Below, in pieces: positions 1 to 14,839 of a stretch of DNA of 64,000 bases. The notes below the pieces were generated by a model that was given only the letters and a program-made list of their open reading frames with translations, did not search any database and was not told the origin of the DNA. Position numbers and translations under genes: made by a program. Within the stretch, counting starts at the first letter, position 1. Every line of letters begins with the position of its first letter. The stretch comes from Argopecten irradians (taxonomy: Eukaryota > Mollusca > Bivalvia > Pectinida > Pectinidae). The stretch is taken from the NCBI RefSeq assembly GCF_041381155.1, contig NC_091134.1, positions 54,633,944-54,697,943 on the forward strand, in the 5' to 3' direction.

Positions 1-3000
1 TGCTGGAAGACCATCCGATAAAGACATTGGCAGGCTATTTCAAATCAGATTGACTCCGTAAAACTGTCAATATTTATATTGGTGTGGTATTGTACTATAA
101 GCTGATATTCTTGAAATAAAACTACAGGGAACAAGTTCTGTTTGCTAGTTCCTTATAGTCCCTTTTTAATAAATACAAATTGTCATAGATAATTCACTAG
201 TAAGTGATCCCTGCGTCAAGTTAATGCATGTATTTATGATTGTGGAAAGTCGTTGAATAAGCTGAAACAATAAAATTCATATTTAACTTTATTTGACCAG
301 AATTCCTTTTTCCTGAAATCGAAACAGATTCTTGAATTAAAATTCAATAATGTGGTTGGTGTTTGACAGTATAGCGAGTTGAATATAACGTGAAAATTGA
401 AAATTATCTGTGGTTATCAAAACTTTTACATATACATTTAAGATCAAGTTACTTCGTTGCTATTAGAATTTTGATATTTTTTCTAAAGTTATATAACACT
501 TTGACTTTACAAACTTTCAAAATATTCCAAAGTTAAAAGAAGTAATCGACATTCAAAATTACAGGTAATGATGTCTACACAAAATAAAAAAATACCATCT
601 TAGTTTTATAGAAGACAATTCATTACAAGTGTGTAGTGCATTTCTTTTCTAAAACAAGTTTTAACAAAACTGTAGAGTGTATATTGTTCATAAGTTATCT
701 CGTACACAAATACGACATTTTACTGAAGTGCAATCAAAGAATAGGACACTATGATTTTAATGAAAAAATCACAGATTTATCCAATGTTTTCGTTCTCGAT
801 TGACCTATCCTATCTTTTTTAATATATTTTAAAAAATTCTTTAAAGTATATTATGATAATCTTTATGATCCAACAGTATTTTAACTTTACCCTCAGTGCT
901 CAAGGATAATCCGTACATTGTTTGCACGGTGCATGTTATTGTTTTGAAAACAGTTTGTAAGTTATGTAACGTTAATACTCTGTACTATTTACACACTATA
1001 ATATCGTAATACATCCTTTGAACATTCAACTTTTGATGTTGAACTTTTCTTGTCAAAGGAATATTGTTGAAAGAAACAATATAGTTGTAAGGTATACTTG
1101 ATTAAAACTTAGTGATGTTCTGGAATATTTTCTCCATGGATCAAAGCATTCTGTTGGACCCTGCTTAATCTTAATGTCTACATTTTTGTGTAAATATAGT
1201 AGCGTTACACCGAACAAATACCCCAGTACTTACTTATATTATTCCTCTGAGGAAAGGCCTTTGCTGAAAGACGACAAGGAGCGGCAAAACTTAAATCTCC
1301 AACCAAATCTCTTTGTTTATAAATTCTAGTGGCTACATTTTCGTTTTATGATGAAAGTTGTTTTTTCAAGTTTTTTTTTCATAATCTTTATAAAATGGCC
1401 GAGTTTCTTGCCTAGGATCAACGAGATGATCTTTACATCGACGGTGGAGAGGTATCTGAACATATCAGTTAATTTGTGATGGCCGGTGATAGGGAGCCCT
1501 CCCCAAAAGACATCCGAACCTTGTTACGCGTGGCACTTGTTTGTATGGGATGGTGATACGGATGGGACAGGTGCGCGAGTCACTCATTCGATTGACGGGC
1601 TGCTCTGACTTATGATAGTACAACAAACAGCCAAATTGTTCGTCTCGCATGCTTATCCATCCACTATTTCTGACTTATTTGTAAAACAGTGAAAACTTTT
1701 CTTGTTTGAACCTCGTATCACCTTTATGTAGAGATTCGCTGTCTTGATAGACTCCGTTCGCCTTATCGGCTAACCTTTGTTGAGACTTCCCTACAAATTA
1801 TTGCAGAGAAATGATTCGTCTGGTTCCAACTTCTAACAGATCGAGATATTGTAACCTTCAAGTTCAAACAGGAATGCTTTGGGTATCTGTAATATCAAGG
1901 GAAATCAACATTTCAATCCGATGTGTACATCAAGTCATCACATAAGATATTCAATATAGATATGCTATATACAGTTGCAAATTTATAGACGATTATTACG
2001 AATGTAATGGTAAGAAATAAATAATTCGGTTTTTAGAGGTATTCATGCTGTCGTTTGTGTCAATATTTTGTTTGCTAAACCAATGATGTTCCTAGAAAAT
2101 CATAATTAAAATGTGCATGGTACATATTGCTTAAATTCTCGACAAGTGTTTTGAGCCTGAGGTAGACTTGTGGTTGAATACCTGACACTGTCCAAGTTCA
2201 TGACAATTATGTTTGTATAAAAAATTAATGTAACCAGGTTTCGAATCCATGTGACTACATAAAAAGACGAAAAGGGATGTTACGAAATTTAAATCTTAAA
2301 ATCCCATACATCGCTAGTATAACATTAATATAGTTACCGAATGGCATCAAGTTCAGAAGAAAGCGAAATAAAATTTCAATCAATGATCATGAGATACGAT
2401 AAAGAGACGACGGCATACTTAATGTAGGAGTAAGATGACAATATGACCACACGTTCCAGAAGACCATGCGGCATTGTTTCACAATGAGTATACGCCAAAT
2501 TAATCCTCGTCAGGTGTTATTAATAAAGGGATAAGAAATTCATCTATATTGACAGGTTCAATGCGACTGTTGAACCCATCATCACTGAACAATTTTCTAT
2601 TTATTGTAAAACATAGTGATATTTGACACAGAATCATAGATAATAAGTTAATTTTGTGAAAGAATCTGCGATAGTACAATATTAATGTTTTAAATATAAT
2701 GATTTAATTCTACCTGTTTACACTTATTGCAATTATCAAAATAAAAAAAGGAAAAATAGAAATTATTCATAAATGAAAAAGAGTATTCGAATAATGTAGA
2801 AAAATGTTAAATTAAATTTCTTATTATGTTGATGCCTATGTTCCTTAGTGACAAGAAAAAGATTTTTTACAAAGATAGTTGGATTCGATTTAATTTTATC
2901 AAATATGAAATAGCATACAATTCGTAATAGTATTGTGATAAAAAGATAAAAAAAATATGAATGGTTTCCAAGTTGGTTCATCAAATGTCAAAAAGTTTGC

Positions 3001-5139
3001 TTGTCATAAACTGCCACATCATCGGTAATAAATAAAATCAAAATAATAATTATCTGGACAATAAAATTTTGTTGTATGCTAGAAATCAAAGGAATACCAT
3101 TGAAGTATCAACTAAAATGGTTTTATCAATCGCTACAGGACATACTGTTACCTTTTTATACGGAGAAAACATTTCTTCTAAGGAATTCGATGTAAGATTC
3201 CTGTAAGAATGCATGTCATTCGAAAAGTTTCTCCACACGAAGATAACATTTACCCTACATTGATGCCCTGATCTCAACGCATATCTCCATAGATGTTTTT
3301 GCTTTGTTTGTTTTAAAACAAAACAGCGACATGTATTGTCTTTAACTACTCAAAATGGCATTTTGTTATAAACTATAGTAATATCGAATTCATTTTGCTA
3401 AGTGTTTTCGTATTGTATGAGTCCCGCCCTGCCATTAAGAGAAGCCACCCGCGCCCACGGTCCCCCATCACATACACGCTACATAATAGCGGACCATATC
3501 CAACCATCTTATCTCTGTAAGCTCTTTCCTGTAACTAAAGTCTTATCTTACCATCGGAAATCTTTATTTGCATATATACACAGGCAAAAAAGAGCTGTTT
3601 TAGCTAAAATCTGGAGATTTATCTAGAGAACGGCTCTGAATGTTACTTTTTCTTTTCTTGAAGTGACTTTCCAGCAGAGTTGTATGGTAGGAAAGCTTTG
3701 TCTGTAGATGTCTCTAAATCACAATATCTGTAAACATTCGTAAAATTCGGGGTTTAATTTGTTAAAAGACGCTGTGCAAGAATTTTTAATCAGTATTCAG
3801 ATCACAGCTGAAGCTTTTATCTTACTCTAAACAAATTGATATCTAATTTCTTACGTACATCTGGTGTTTCCTCAAGTATGCCAATTTCTGTAAATACTTT
3901 GATATTTGTTATAAATATGTATGAATCGAATTTTTTTGTTTGTTAAACTTTGTGTACTTAATAGCATTAGTGTTATTGTGGAGCAAACAAGTGAAAAATA
4001 ATCTGGTTTCATTTGTAATGGGTTGCCACGGTGGTCACCTTTATAGTACCCCGTTTCATAATTTTTATCATAATATTATTAGATTGTGACATAAAAAGAT
4101 AATATAACAGGAGGATATGGGATATATTTGACCTATTATCTAGTTGTTATCTCCTTGGTGAAAAACAGTGAAATGAAATGAATGACTGAATAACTTATTT
4201 ATTGTTCTATTTAACGAGGTATTTGTATATTAAAAATGGTTAAATAACTACCTTCAATTATGTCTTCGATAACTTGTAATTATCTTGTAAAAATCCTCGA
4301 ATCATTTGAAAACTTTAAAAATATACATTATATTCATAACGTATAAATTATTTTGTTTCTTATTACCAACAGGAAATATCAGTCGAAATCTTTTTTTATC
4401 CTCTTCCTTTTGTAAAAGTGTTTTATGAACACAATTCGTATCTAAAGCAGTGGTTTAATTAAGACAGAGTATTTTGTTACTTATCACTTATGTAGACCAA
4501 ACTGAACTATGTTAGTGGATAGTATAATCTGTGTTATGTATCTTGTGTTTCTTAGATTAGATAAGTCACATGCCACTTAACTAGTCACCCACTTCACATT
4601 TGAGATTAACCCTAATATGATTTTTGACTTGAATAAATACATGTTGTAAAGTGTTGTTCCTGATAAAGCCGATTTATTCTTCTGGAGCACATGGTTCTGG
4701 TCATTTTGACGGTTTCTGTAAAAGTTTCCGTACTTAGCCCTTGATTTTGAGATTTTATATTGGTTGGGAAATTAATGGAATAAATGATTGAAATAATTCA
4801 CTTGACAATGTACTCAACCCTTTTTTAATTTATTTTTTAAATAATATGTAGAACAGAGCTTAAGTGAAAGATTATACAAGCTTTTAATGTAGTTTATCCG
4901 ACACAGCCTAACGAAGTTAATCCCCTTTATACATTATTCATTTCTAAACTCATGATTATCGTTCCTGGCATGGCTTCATGGGAAATGAAGTTAAGTCAAT
5001 TAAACTGAAGTATATCGCTGCTTAACATAGTGTGTCAAAAGAAATACCTATCATCTTAATTATGAATAATATAATTCAAGTCGCCTCAGTATTTAACGTC
5101 TCTTTCAATTAATTATAATTTAAAGTCATTTTATGAACG
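1..5139. other. AT-rich non-coding DNA
   Basis: No open frame here resembles a known protein or has believable splice sites plus coding bias. The sequence is strongly AT-rich with short homopolymer runs. Slightly GC-richer patches at about 1440-1640 and 3420-3560 were read in six frames and gave nothing recognisable. Confidence 0.6.
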
Positions 5140-5820
5140 CCATATCTCCCCGGCCATCGTGGACATCACGGCCATTTTCTCTGCTCGGGTCACTTCATCC
5201 CTTATGACCTTCAGATAGAGAAGAGTTCTAAACTAATGGTGCCACCAAACCGAATGAGGAAGAGACGCTTTGATGTGCTAGTGAGAATTTTTTATTTCGG
5301 AAGAGTCGCCAGAATTGAGAATAACTTATCGGACAGGGTGATATATTGGGTAGTTAAACAGAGACTCTGTCTGATAGGAGACTCCAGTGTTGGGTTTTTC
5401 TTCGTTTTAATTAATTCCCGTGAATTCGAAGACGTAAACAAGATTGTAAATGATTGGCGAACATTTTTATGCCGTTTGTACAGAGAATGAAGTCGCATAA
5501 TCATCTTTTTTCTGCTGTTTGGGTTTTTCATTGACAAACATTTCAAGGTTCTTCTGGTAACTTATGTTCTTCATTAAAGCTGGAAAGTACATATAGATTG
5601 CCTCTAACGCGACCTATCAAAGCCGTCATGGCGTCGAGCTGCCACATCTGATAGGTCGAATGCCTTGGCGGGTGACGGTGCATGGGGAAATTGTAGAAAT
5701 GACGTCTCATTTTGATTTTCTTTAAGTCATTTTTATCTGATTGTGATCTACTAATACAATCTAAAACCTGTGCTAATCTGGTCTGCACTTGTCCGGAACT
5801 ACCTGTCCCAGATCATTTTA
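5140..5820. other. GC-richer island of unknown role
   Basis: This stretch is visibly richer in G+C and CpG than the AT-rich DNA around it. It contains short overlapping open frames (for example 84 codons at 5236-5490 on the plus strand) that match no family I know and begin without a good context. A 9-bp inverted pair, GACCTATCA at 5611-5619 and TGATAGGTC at 5649-5657, brackets a GC-rich core. It could be a conserved regulatory element, an exon of an unrecognised transcript, or chance. Only the composition and the inverted pair are seen directly. Confidence 0.3.
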
Positions 5821-8800
5821 ACGATAACACCAACAAGATTGACCTCTGTTAAAATTTGGTAAATAATATCAGTGCATGTCAATAAAACTTTACTTTGAAA
5901 AAAATACAAAATTGATAAGGAGAGATGTTTAGAAAGTTTGGCTAAAATTGCCAATGCCTAGCTTGATTATTATATCGTCATATTAATAGTAAATTTGCAA
6001 GCGTAATTCAATGACGTTTGAAAGTTTATACCTTTATGATAAGCCAGATATACAACGAACCAAATTATAATTAAAGAAGTGGGAACTAGTGCAACGTCTA
6101 AATGGATTATAAATTTAAGATTATGAGCTATGTTTGTAGAATGTTGTTAATTGGGATCTTTTAGATAAATCAAGCTGTACATACATTTTACACTAAAAAG
6201 GTAAATGTCATTCGCACCTTCCCGCATTTAGTCGCCTCCACGAAGGCGATAAACAGACGAAACAGCTGTATGGCGCATTTATTTTTACGTGCCTCATATA
6301 GTTTTAAGTGTCTTTTTGACAATTCTTAAGACAAAAAAGGTCAATAAATTTCAAAGAAAAGCATCTCGAGCTGTCTCATACTCTCATACACAATTGTATG
6401 GAATAGCTTTTTGTCAGATGCAATATCTTTATTACAGGAAATGAAATTGTAGCTGACATTGTCCTGGTTTTGAACTGCTATATGGATATCGATTCTATTT
6501 TTTTGTTTTTATTTTTCTTTAAATACATCTTAGAAACAGTTATCTCATTTTAAAGGAAAACAAAAGTTCCGAAAACACAAAATATTTTTCTTTTGAATTG
6601 TTCAGAATTATATGGACAATTTTTTTATATAGTCGTGCTTTTTTTTGTTAAGGGTGTGTTTAAATAGGAAGAAGAAAATGATCCAAACGCTTTATCTTTA
6701 TTGTTTTATCTTCACTTTTCTAAGTGATTAAAGATTATAAACAAGTTCCCTATGATAAAGGTTAAGCATCATTATTATTTCTGTGCCAATCTTTCCTGTT
6801 TGCTCACTACAGTAATAACTATTTATTATTATCATTTGTAATTTAATTACCACACAAAAATATATTATTCTTTGTTTTGAAACGTGTATTATCATATCTT
6901 TCGTCAATATCTCGTTCGCCTTTTTGCTTTTTTACAAATCCCTTTTTGTAGAGATACTCAAAGACACACGCCCACACATAATAATAGGAAATGAAATGAG
7001 ACTAATGAGTCATGATATCTGATTGTGGTGAGTTAAAGTCAGGACGTGAGTATTGTTAGCGTATAAACGTCAGGCTAGCAAGGATGGAAGGCAACAGTTG
7101 CGCAAACACCGTCACAATATACGTATACTGTTTAACATATGTATGGAGAAAATAGGTTTAACTACTAGCAAATGAGCAAACCATTCACCTCAAAATCAAC
7201 CATCGACGATAATATATTGTTTTAACACTTGGACTGCAATACATCTCCGGAAAGGTCAATTTACTTAATAATTTCTTTTTCTTAATAGCTTTTCAAAATG
7301 TTTCACTTTTTCCCGTGCTGATTTACGGGGATAGTTTACGTTCCTGGGGGTGTTGAAAGTAACAATTCAGGTTGATAAATTAATTCATTTATCATCCATT
7401 CGACAGATGCATTAGCAGATACATATTTCATTGGTTAAAGTTGTACTAATGCATGAAATTAGAAGTTTTAGGTCTAAGGAAATCCATTGGTTGGCTTTAC
7501 GAACGCTTTTGGACATCACATTTAAAGGAGGAAAATACATTATATCCACAACGATGATGCCTAAGCTGTCCAAAATTGTTTTAGGGTATTCGAGCGGAAA
7601 GTATTTATTTCCCTCCTCAATGTGCCATTTTGTATCCATCTTTATTCATTTAAAATAAAAGAATATGAAATCTATCTATGCCATGGGTCAATCAATTTTG
7701 CCAAAATCAAGCAGTTAGTGTCTACATGATGGCATTGCTCTTCTTTTTGAAAAACTAATTTTTCGCATTTTTTAAATTTTTTTTCTCAAATACAGGAAAA
7801 TAATTTAAGTCTATTTTTAAAAGTAAACATATGATGATTTTTAAGTCACTGAATAATTATGATATACGAGAATATTTTAAATATCAGAAATAATTTCGAG
7901 TATTGCTTTCAATAATACACATCAAATGAACCCTTCCACAATACATGTATATTAATTAACTAATCTATTTGCCGTTGAAGATTTTTGGTGTCGTAATTAG
8001 AGAAAATCCAAAAAAGATTTATTTTAAAGGCAAAAAGAAGAATAGCTTTAGCAAAGTATGTACACATAAATCAGGCAATACAACTCTATTACAGAAATAA
8101 ATCAAAATGAAGTTTATATACAGTTTATACGTATTATTTCGTACCTTGATATGTTTGACATTCGCGATATTCACTCAGTCAACTAGCTTCTGAGAAATGA
8201 TAAATTTGTTATCATGAAGCTGACACAAATAAAGTCAAATTTTCGTTCAATAAAACGAAGTGCATGTTAACTTATGAGGTGATATTTCCGTTATTTCAAA
8301 CCTGAGAATGGTTAATACTCACACAGATCAAACACTCGTAGTCGTTTTATAACCGTGATATGAAATTATAAAACATACAACAAAATTACACCGCTTTTTA
8401 AATAAAAAAAAACCTTCAGATAATATAAATGATCGCAGGTGATATTTAAATTAGTAGGAAATGACTTGACATCTTCATAAGTTTGGAAGGGGAGTCTTAA
8501 TTGATATAGATAATGCTTGATATGCTAATGATTTCTTATTCAGTGTCCACTATACTGGAAAACCTCAATATCAGATTATAAATTCATATACTATTTTTTT
8601 ATTATATTTGATAACATTAGCCACCTACACCTACGTCTAACCAGCTGTTATAAGGAGTGAGGGTATCATTTACAACATAACCTAATGGAGTGCTAGTTCG
8701 TGAGTATTCGTTTATTATAGTTTATATTGTATAGTTGAATTCTTTCATTATTTTTTGTGTATTGTTTTTATAAGATGATATGTAACAAGGTTTACTTCTC

Positions 8801-11648
8801 TCCTTTTGACACAAAACATTTAAAAACCATGTAGTCTATATCATTAAAACAAAAAACTGCCAACTGCGCTTGGTAAGGTTACAAAGTATGACTGCAGGGA
8901 AAATGTAAATATAATATGGTACACAACAACATAATGAAATATTCTAGAAGAAATTGTAACAAAAAGAAGGACAAATGGTAATTAATGTAAAATTCCCCTG
9001 CCCCGCTCTGAATTTAGCACAGGTTGCATAATTATTAATGTGGCATGCATATTATTATTCAGTCTTATATATATAGGTAGAGTGATTTTCGAAGAATGGA
9101 CAACTAAAGCGGACATACCCACATGCTCAGAAAAGTTAGCAGTATCCGCCATACCCATCTAGGTAAAATATGGGTCTAAAATTACAATCAAGTGATAATA
9201 TTGGAATCTCACGACATACATACAGTATAGTTAGTTAACTCTTGTGACTACATGAAATATATGCCAAGCGGAGTATCATGGGAGAATGCTTGGTTAATTG
9301 AAATTGAATTGTCATTATAGAAAACGGCATTGGTAGGAAGCATGTATTCAGTAATCAGCGAAGAGCAGATGCTTTAAAAATAATATAATAAGATAAGATC
9401 ACTAATAACAAAGCATTCAGATTTTTTTTTTAATTTGAAAAAATCGATGACATAAAGTTCAATATTCAAAAATGTCAAATTACCACCCGAAGGAAAGTTA
9501 TGGTTGATGATGCAATTAATAGAAATAGGACGTCCTACGTTTAGACTCGCCATAAACGTATCATTTGGAACGGGATGTTTCCTTAGATCAACACCTCAGT
9601 ATGCTAAAAAACAGGTGTTGCAATGGAGTAAACGTCTTGGTAGACGACAAGGGTATTACAAATTTCGCATGATAGAATGAATTCAGCAGATTGGTTTTGG
9701 CATGCATATTGCGTTTGATAATTGTTATTGCTAAAACAAATGTAACTCTTTATTGACAATAATTTAATCAAACCAAACCGAATCGACAAACGGACTCAAC
9801 TGATAAACAACATTACTAATCCTACTGCGTGCTATCCAGAGTTATCTAATCATAACATCAAAGAGGAGAAAAGAAACGGAACGTATCAGTGTTATATAAG
9901 TGTCCAACCCTAGGATGTGGAAAAAGAAACGGAACGCAAATGTCTTATGTAAAGTGTCATATTCCGGAACGGGACAACATCAGTGGCCGTGGCGGCTATT
10001 ATTATAATCACATCCAGCAATATCGTGGTTATAATGGTGTAATTTCACATGGCGATAACTACTTTATTCTGGCTAATACACTTAATTTCTTCGTTTTATG
10101 ATCCAGTATAGGTAGCAATGGTCACACGAAAGCAAAAACCGCCTCGTTTGTGCTAGTTTCTATGATTCTATCTCGCTATCAGTTGAAAGACCAATGCATC
10201 TTTTATCTCAACAACGTTATACGAAGTTGTCTAGTAAACCAGATGGTTACACTTGGGGCAAGCTACAGCATTTCGATATACCAATTAAAGGAATATGCCT
10301 AGCCCTACAACTATGAACGCATGTACTGTAATCCTAATGTAGTTTTAAGTACTTTGTCTTTACAGCACTGCTTTCAAGTGCACAGGAGAAACACATAGTT
10401 TTAAGTCAAATTTCTCTTTGGGTACAAAAACACATCATAACTCTTCTCTTTGAGTTAGTCTAAAAGACTATCGCGTTATGCAATAACGTAGAAGGATGTA
10501 TTGGTTTGGCCACTTCTGTAAATGACTGTATAACGGTCGTACCTTGATCGGTGAGAAAGGAGTGATACCTACATGATGATCAGGCTGATGAGGATTCGAG
10601 TAGTGACAAACATCAAAACACACGTAATGTACGTGCGAGGGGAATAATGATGCTTGATTTATAGGATGTAAGACCCAATATTAGACGTTAGGTATTAAAC
10701 TATTCTTTTCTTATACCTCTCCAAATGAACTGCTGTTTTTGAACTCGTTAATATGCAGTTTCAGAAGGTGGGCTAACTGATTTTTAAGAAGTTTTAGCAA
10801 AAATTCACACGGTGAGCTTTAACGGAGCTGAAGTGTTTCATGTTGTACGAATATGGTTTCACTTCAAAATGAATCATGCTTGTTCGAAGCTCTAGTTTTT
10901 ATTTGTGTAACGTGTAACATAAACCTAATCAAAACGGCTATAACTGAGACACGAAATGAAGACTTTGCGCGGAAATATATTCACCTCAATACGTAAGACA
11001 ATGCACAAAGTCATACAGCACTTAACACGAATTATGAATAAGATTACAAATTTTAGATAATTTACACTAACACTTTGACACACACATATATAGTTACATA
11101 TGTAAGCCTTATGTTATATCATGTAAACGTCTTCTTGTTAATTTTCTCGTTTATCGCAGTAATAATTACGTTTAATTTATCAATCTTCATACATTGGGTA
11201 TCTTCATGACGCTTGACGATTTTTGCTTTGATGTGCGATTATGAAATACACGACATATAATTGTTTACGGAACATTGATGATAAGATACAATAGCCCATG
11301 TAAACACTTGTTGTACAGGCATTTGTAGAGAACAATAATTCAGAATGTATTATGCAATGCAAAAATATTTTGTTTAAAACGACCAGATAGAAAGCTTTAT
11401 GACGATGTCTCAATGTCCAACATAATAGTTCAAACTCAATCATTGAGATTCCGCTCCTGTGATTGCAGATCAATATTATTTATATTAATATGTATAATTA
11501 CAAGCATTACAACAAAAGTTTTTCAATAACTAATTTGATACTCGGTAAAATGATTAAACTAAAAATAATTTCGTTTTATTTATCTTTGTGTGAATATAAA
11601 CCAAAATATCAGAGAAAACGTAAATGATTATTTTTCACTGACTCAAAA
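5821..11648. other. Non-coding DNA, nothing recognised
   Basis: AT-rich sequence without a supportable gene. At 9871 and 9923 a 13-bp string (AAGAAACGGAACG) occurs twice about 50 bp apart inside a 70-codon open frame that resembles no known domain; I treat it as chance or a degenerate local duplication. Confidence 0.55.
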
Positions 11649-11805
11649 TACAGTAAATCCTGCCTTAGCGACTACTTATGTATAAAGACCACCTGCTTAA
11701 AAAGACTTGGTTTCTAGAGTCCTAAATGATCAACTTTAACACAATTCAATCTGTGTATAAAGACCACTTGACCTTGGGTTGTCCTAATAGACAGGTTTGA
11801 ATTAA
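11649..11805. mobile_element. Small inverted-repeat element (MITE-like)
   Basis: The left end (TACAGTAAATCCTGCC) resembles the reverse complement of the right end (GACAGGTTTGAATTA), giving imperfect terminal inverted repeats over about 160 bp. Between them 'TATAAAGACCAC' appears twice, at about 11690 and 11756. I recall such strings as a frequent non-coding repeat in molluscan genomes, which is a memory-based comparison and not a search. There is no coding capacity, and the copy looks old because the ends no longer match well. Confidence 0.5.
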
Positions 11806-14664
11806 TGATGAAGTGCATAATAAACATTTGGCTTTTCTCTATTTTTTTCAATTTGTTTCCAAATGTATAGTTTTAATTTATTCATCGCCGTGTTACCTTT
11901 TTGCACTCAAACCTACTGTCTGACCACAGTATTGTAATTGATAAACACTGAGTGCAATCTTTCGATTATTCGATTAAGACGATACGGGGATCTTGTACTC
12001 TAGATGTAAGAAGAGAGGACATGTTCTGAGTAAAGTTATGGAACCGATTCTCATGTTAGTCGTCAGTCGTCCTGGAAAAGGGGGGAAGTCTCCGGAGCTA
12101 ATAACCTTAAACCGTTCTCAAGAGTTTTAACTAAGAACTTAAGCTCTACATGATATGAGTCGGTTCGTCTACCACAACATATCCTCTAATGCATTATCGT
12201 GACATAATGCGATTATCCCTTAAGGAGAAAAGTGAAAAAATCATTACAAAATTTAGCTATACTCACTACAAATTACCTAAAAACTTAAAGAAACATTAGT
12301 TTAAATGAACGTCTTTGTATTTGTCAAGTGTTTATATATTTTAAACATAACAATGGTTTGGGGGTAATCAGTTGATTGATGACTGGGTTTTAGAAACATG
12401 AATTAGTGCATTCGTCTGCAGTGTGACCACTAAGGCTAACATCATAGTTTGTATTAGGTCTATCTAAGTAGAAATGATAATCGTGCATCCCCATCGTGAC
12501 ACACACTTCTGTTTTCGATTACACCATCATGTTGTTGCCAGACAGCATTATTCTGTGACAAAGTAGTGGTGATGATTAAACATAGCAATACAGACCATGG
12601 ACCTGTACGGTAATTGTATTTTACGGAATAATCAGTATAGTGTGAATACCATGATACGTAATTCACCAGAAAACATACATTTTTATTACGTTTTTGAAAA
12701 GCAATTCCATGAAAATGAGTCCATATCATGTTTTCATTCCAAAATCAGTGCACATCTGCCCGTCGTTAATATAACGTAAGTGTGTAACTAAATCTATATA
12801 TGTATACAGTCTGTTAAATGATACATATGGGGATGAAGTATACATTGTTTATGTTACCCTAGTAATTGATATGCTGCTATATATTCATTAATGTCGCGGT
12901 CAGAAAGTCATGACGTTCATCAGAACTTCTTAAAAAAAACAACAACAAAAAACAACCCAATTTCAGGATGATTATATAATTATGATAATTGAACACAGGT
13001 GTATTTTCATTAGAAGAATAAATATATAACGAGGCAAATGATTATCGCTTAAACATACAATTTAATGAAAAATAAAGATACAATAATAGATAAATAAATG
13101 TACTTGTTACAGCAGATTGTTTGTTTCCGTTTTTAAAACGCATATTGAGAATGTGCAAATTCTAGCATCAGTATGAAAAATCAAATTAATATTAAAAAAA
13201 TAATCAAATGATGTTACGAGAACCTATAAATAAGCTATTTGATCTCATCCTTATTCATAATGAAATCATATGTCATTTTCTTGAATAGCCAGCTGTTTTT
13301 ATCAAACCAATAAAAATCATACTTACTGATATGAAAATACGAAATTCTGCATGTTATTCATTTTTCCTGTTAAAAAATGGTGTACTACTTGAGATAAATA
13401 TATTGTATTGGTCAGAAGTATCAATGAGAACATATAATTATTTTTTTCATTAAATAATTACATTTTCCTTAATGAACTTTTCTTCCGCTCAGTTGGTATT
13501 TACCAATCAACCACTTCTGATTAAACCCAGTTCAATGATGAAATAGTATTATTTTTAAAAGGAGACGATTCCCTTTTCTGTAAAGTTACGGTTTATCTAT
13601 CTATGTTTTTCTTTGATTATCCTTCATTTATGAAGAATGTCAATAAAAAGTTTACACTCATTGAAATAACATGACCAACTGTTATTCAGTAGGCTTTCTA
13701 AAGATTACAGTTTTTAACTGGTATATTGATAATAGGCAGTATTAATTCACAAAGACATACCAATCCTAGGATAAATAAATAACAAGCTTGTTAAATATCC
13801 CTATGTTTGCTATGATAAAAATGTTTATCTGTATATTTCTATAGTATTTAATGTATTCTCTATTAAGTTTTTGCTGTTGTCAAACGTTTGTAACGTATCT
13901 ATAACGAACTGTGGGCAGGGTTTACACCGCCTGGAATTTAGACGTGGCACTTGAACATTTGGAGTAGATGTCTGCCTTAGTTCCAGCCACTCGTGCTTCC
14001 AAGGCCGCAATGAACAAGTGATTGTCTTAAACAGTTGTGTGAAAGTTTTATTGAATTTCTTTTCTATATGTCAGATGTAACAATTTAGATTAGATCTACA
14101 ACAAAATATACTTTCAATAGATACATGTGAGCAGACGGTGTCTTTATAAGTGTTAACTCATTAACGATAAGATTTATTCAATTTCGCCAAAAGTTGTTGG
14201 CGTTTATTCGATGTCGATAATTTCAAAAGCTGTTTATTTTTTGAAACGATTTAGTTTTTGCTTTCGTAAATTATTTGCATATACATTTTTGAAATAATTG
14301 GTTATCTAATGAAGATATGGATTTCGTCCCAAGGGAGATAATAATGACATTACTGTCAGATGATTGTTGTTGGTTCTCTCAAACCTATGACTGTAATACC
14401 GATTTATCCGATACTCTCGTGTCGTCTGAGGTTATTGTTGCGTCAACAACAAAAAAACAAAACAATTTTCTTGGTAAAATGTTAACAGGTTTTCATACAT
14501 TAGGCTGGTATTTATATAAGAAATGCAAACAACGATATTTGTATTTCAAAATCTCGCATTTTCCATGTAACAGTTCGGAAAAGTGATTTGCAGTTGCAAA
14601 CTTCCTTGAGATGTTTTTTATAAATGGCTGGATATCATGATTGTAAAATTGCATTAAAATTTCG
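11806..14664. other. Non-coding DNA, nothing recognised
   Basis: AT-rich sequence with no supportable gene. A GC-richer patch at about 13876-14035 was examined for a thrombospondin-like exon and not accepted. Confidence 0.5.
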
Positions 14665-14839
14665 CTGGATTATCAGACTCTATTAAGTGTGAATATGAAG
14701 GATAGGGGTATTCTTTCCTCAGGATCACAAAATCTTATATAACTTCAGGCTTGCCGAGGGTTTTACAACATTTTGTGATCCCAACAATAGAATATCCCTA
14801 TCCTTATTATCCAGATATAAAAAAAGTATGATAATCCAG
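14665..14839. repeat. Foldback hairpin element
   Basis: An 11-bp perfect inverted repeat (CTGGATTATCA at 14665-14675, TGATAATCCAG at 14829-14839) encloses a second, longer inverted repeat. Its arms begin AAGGATAGGGGTATTCT and end ATCCCTATCCTT, with GGATCACAAAAT matched by ATTTTGTGATCC further in. The central loop holds GGCTTGCC followed by GAGGGTT, so it can pair within itself. This loop design resembles the loops of the hairpin-tailed elements near 39.7 and 54.2 kb, so it may be a solo hairpin of that group. No coding capacity. Confidence 0.6.

Noticed and set aside
1240-1330. Short stretch reading EERPLLKDDKERQNLNLQPN in one frame
   Set aside because: It looked like the tail of a repeat-encoded protein, but it is too short and has no supporting neighbours.
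5236-5490. 84-codon plus-strand frame in the GC-richer island
   Set aside because: No family match and an overlapping minus-strand frame of equal length; not enough to call a gene.
10568-10610. CTGATGAG string suggesting a hammerhead ribozyme core
   Set aside because: The required GAAA partner and helices I-III are missing.
13876-14035. Possible thrombospondin type-1 exon (NVSITNCGQGLHRLEFRRG)
   Set aside because: Only the CGQG...R pattern fits. A stop follows directly, the downstream cysteine spacing is wrong and no splice borders are convincing.
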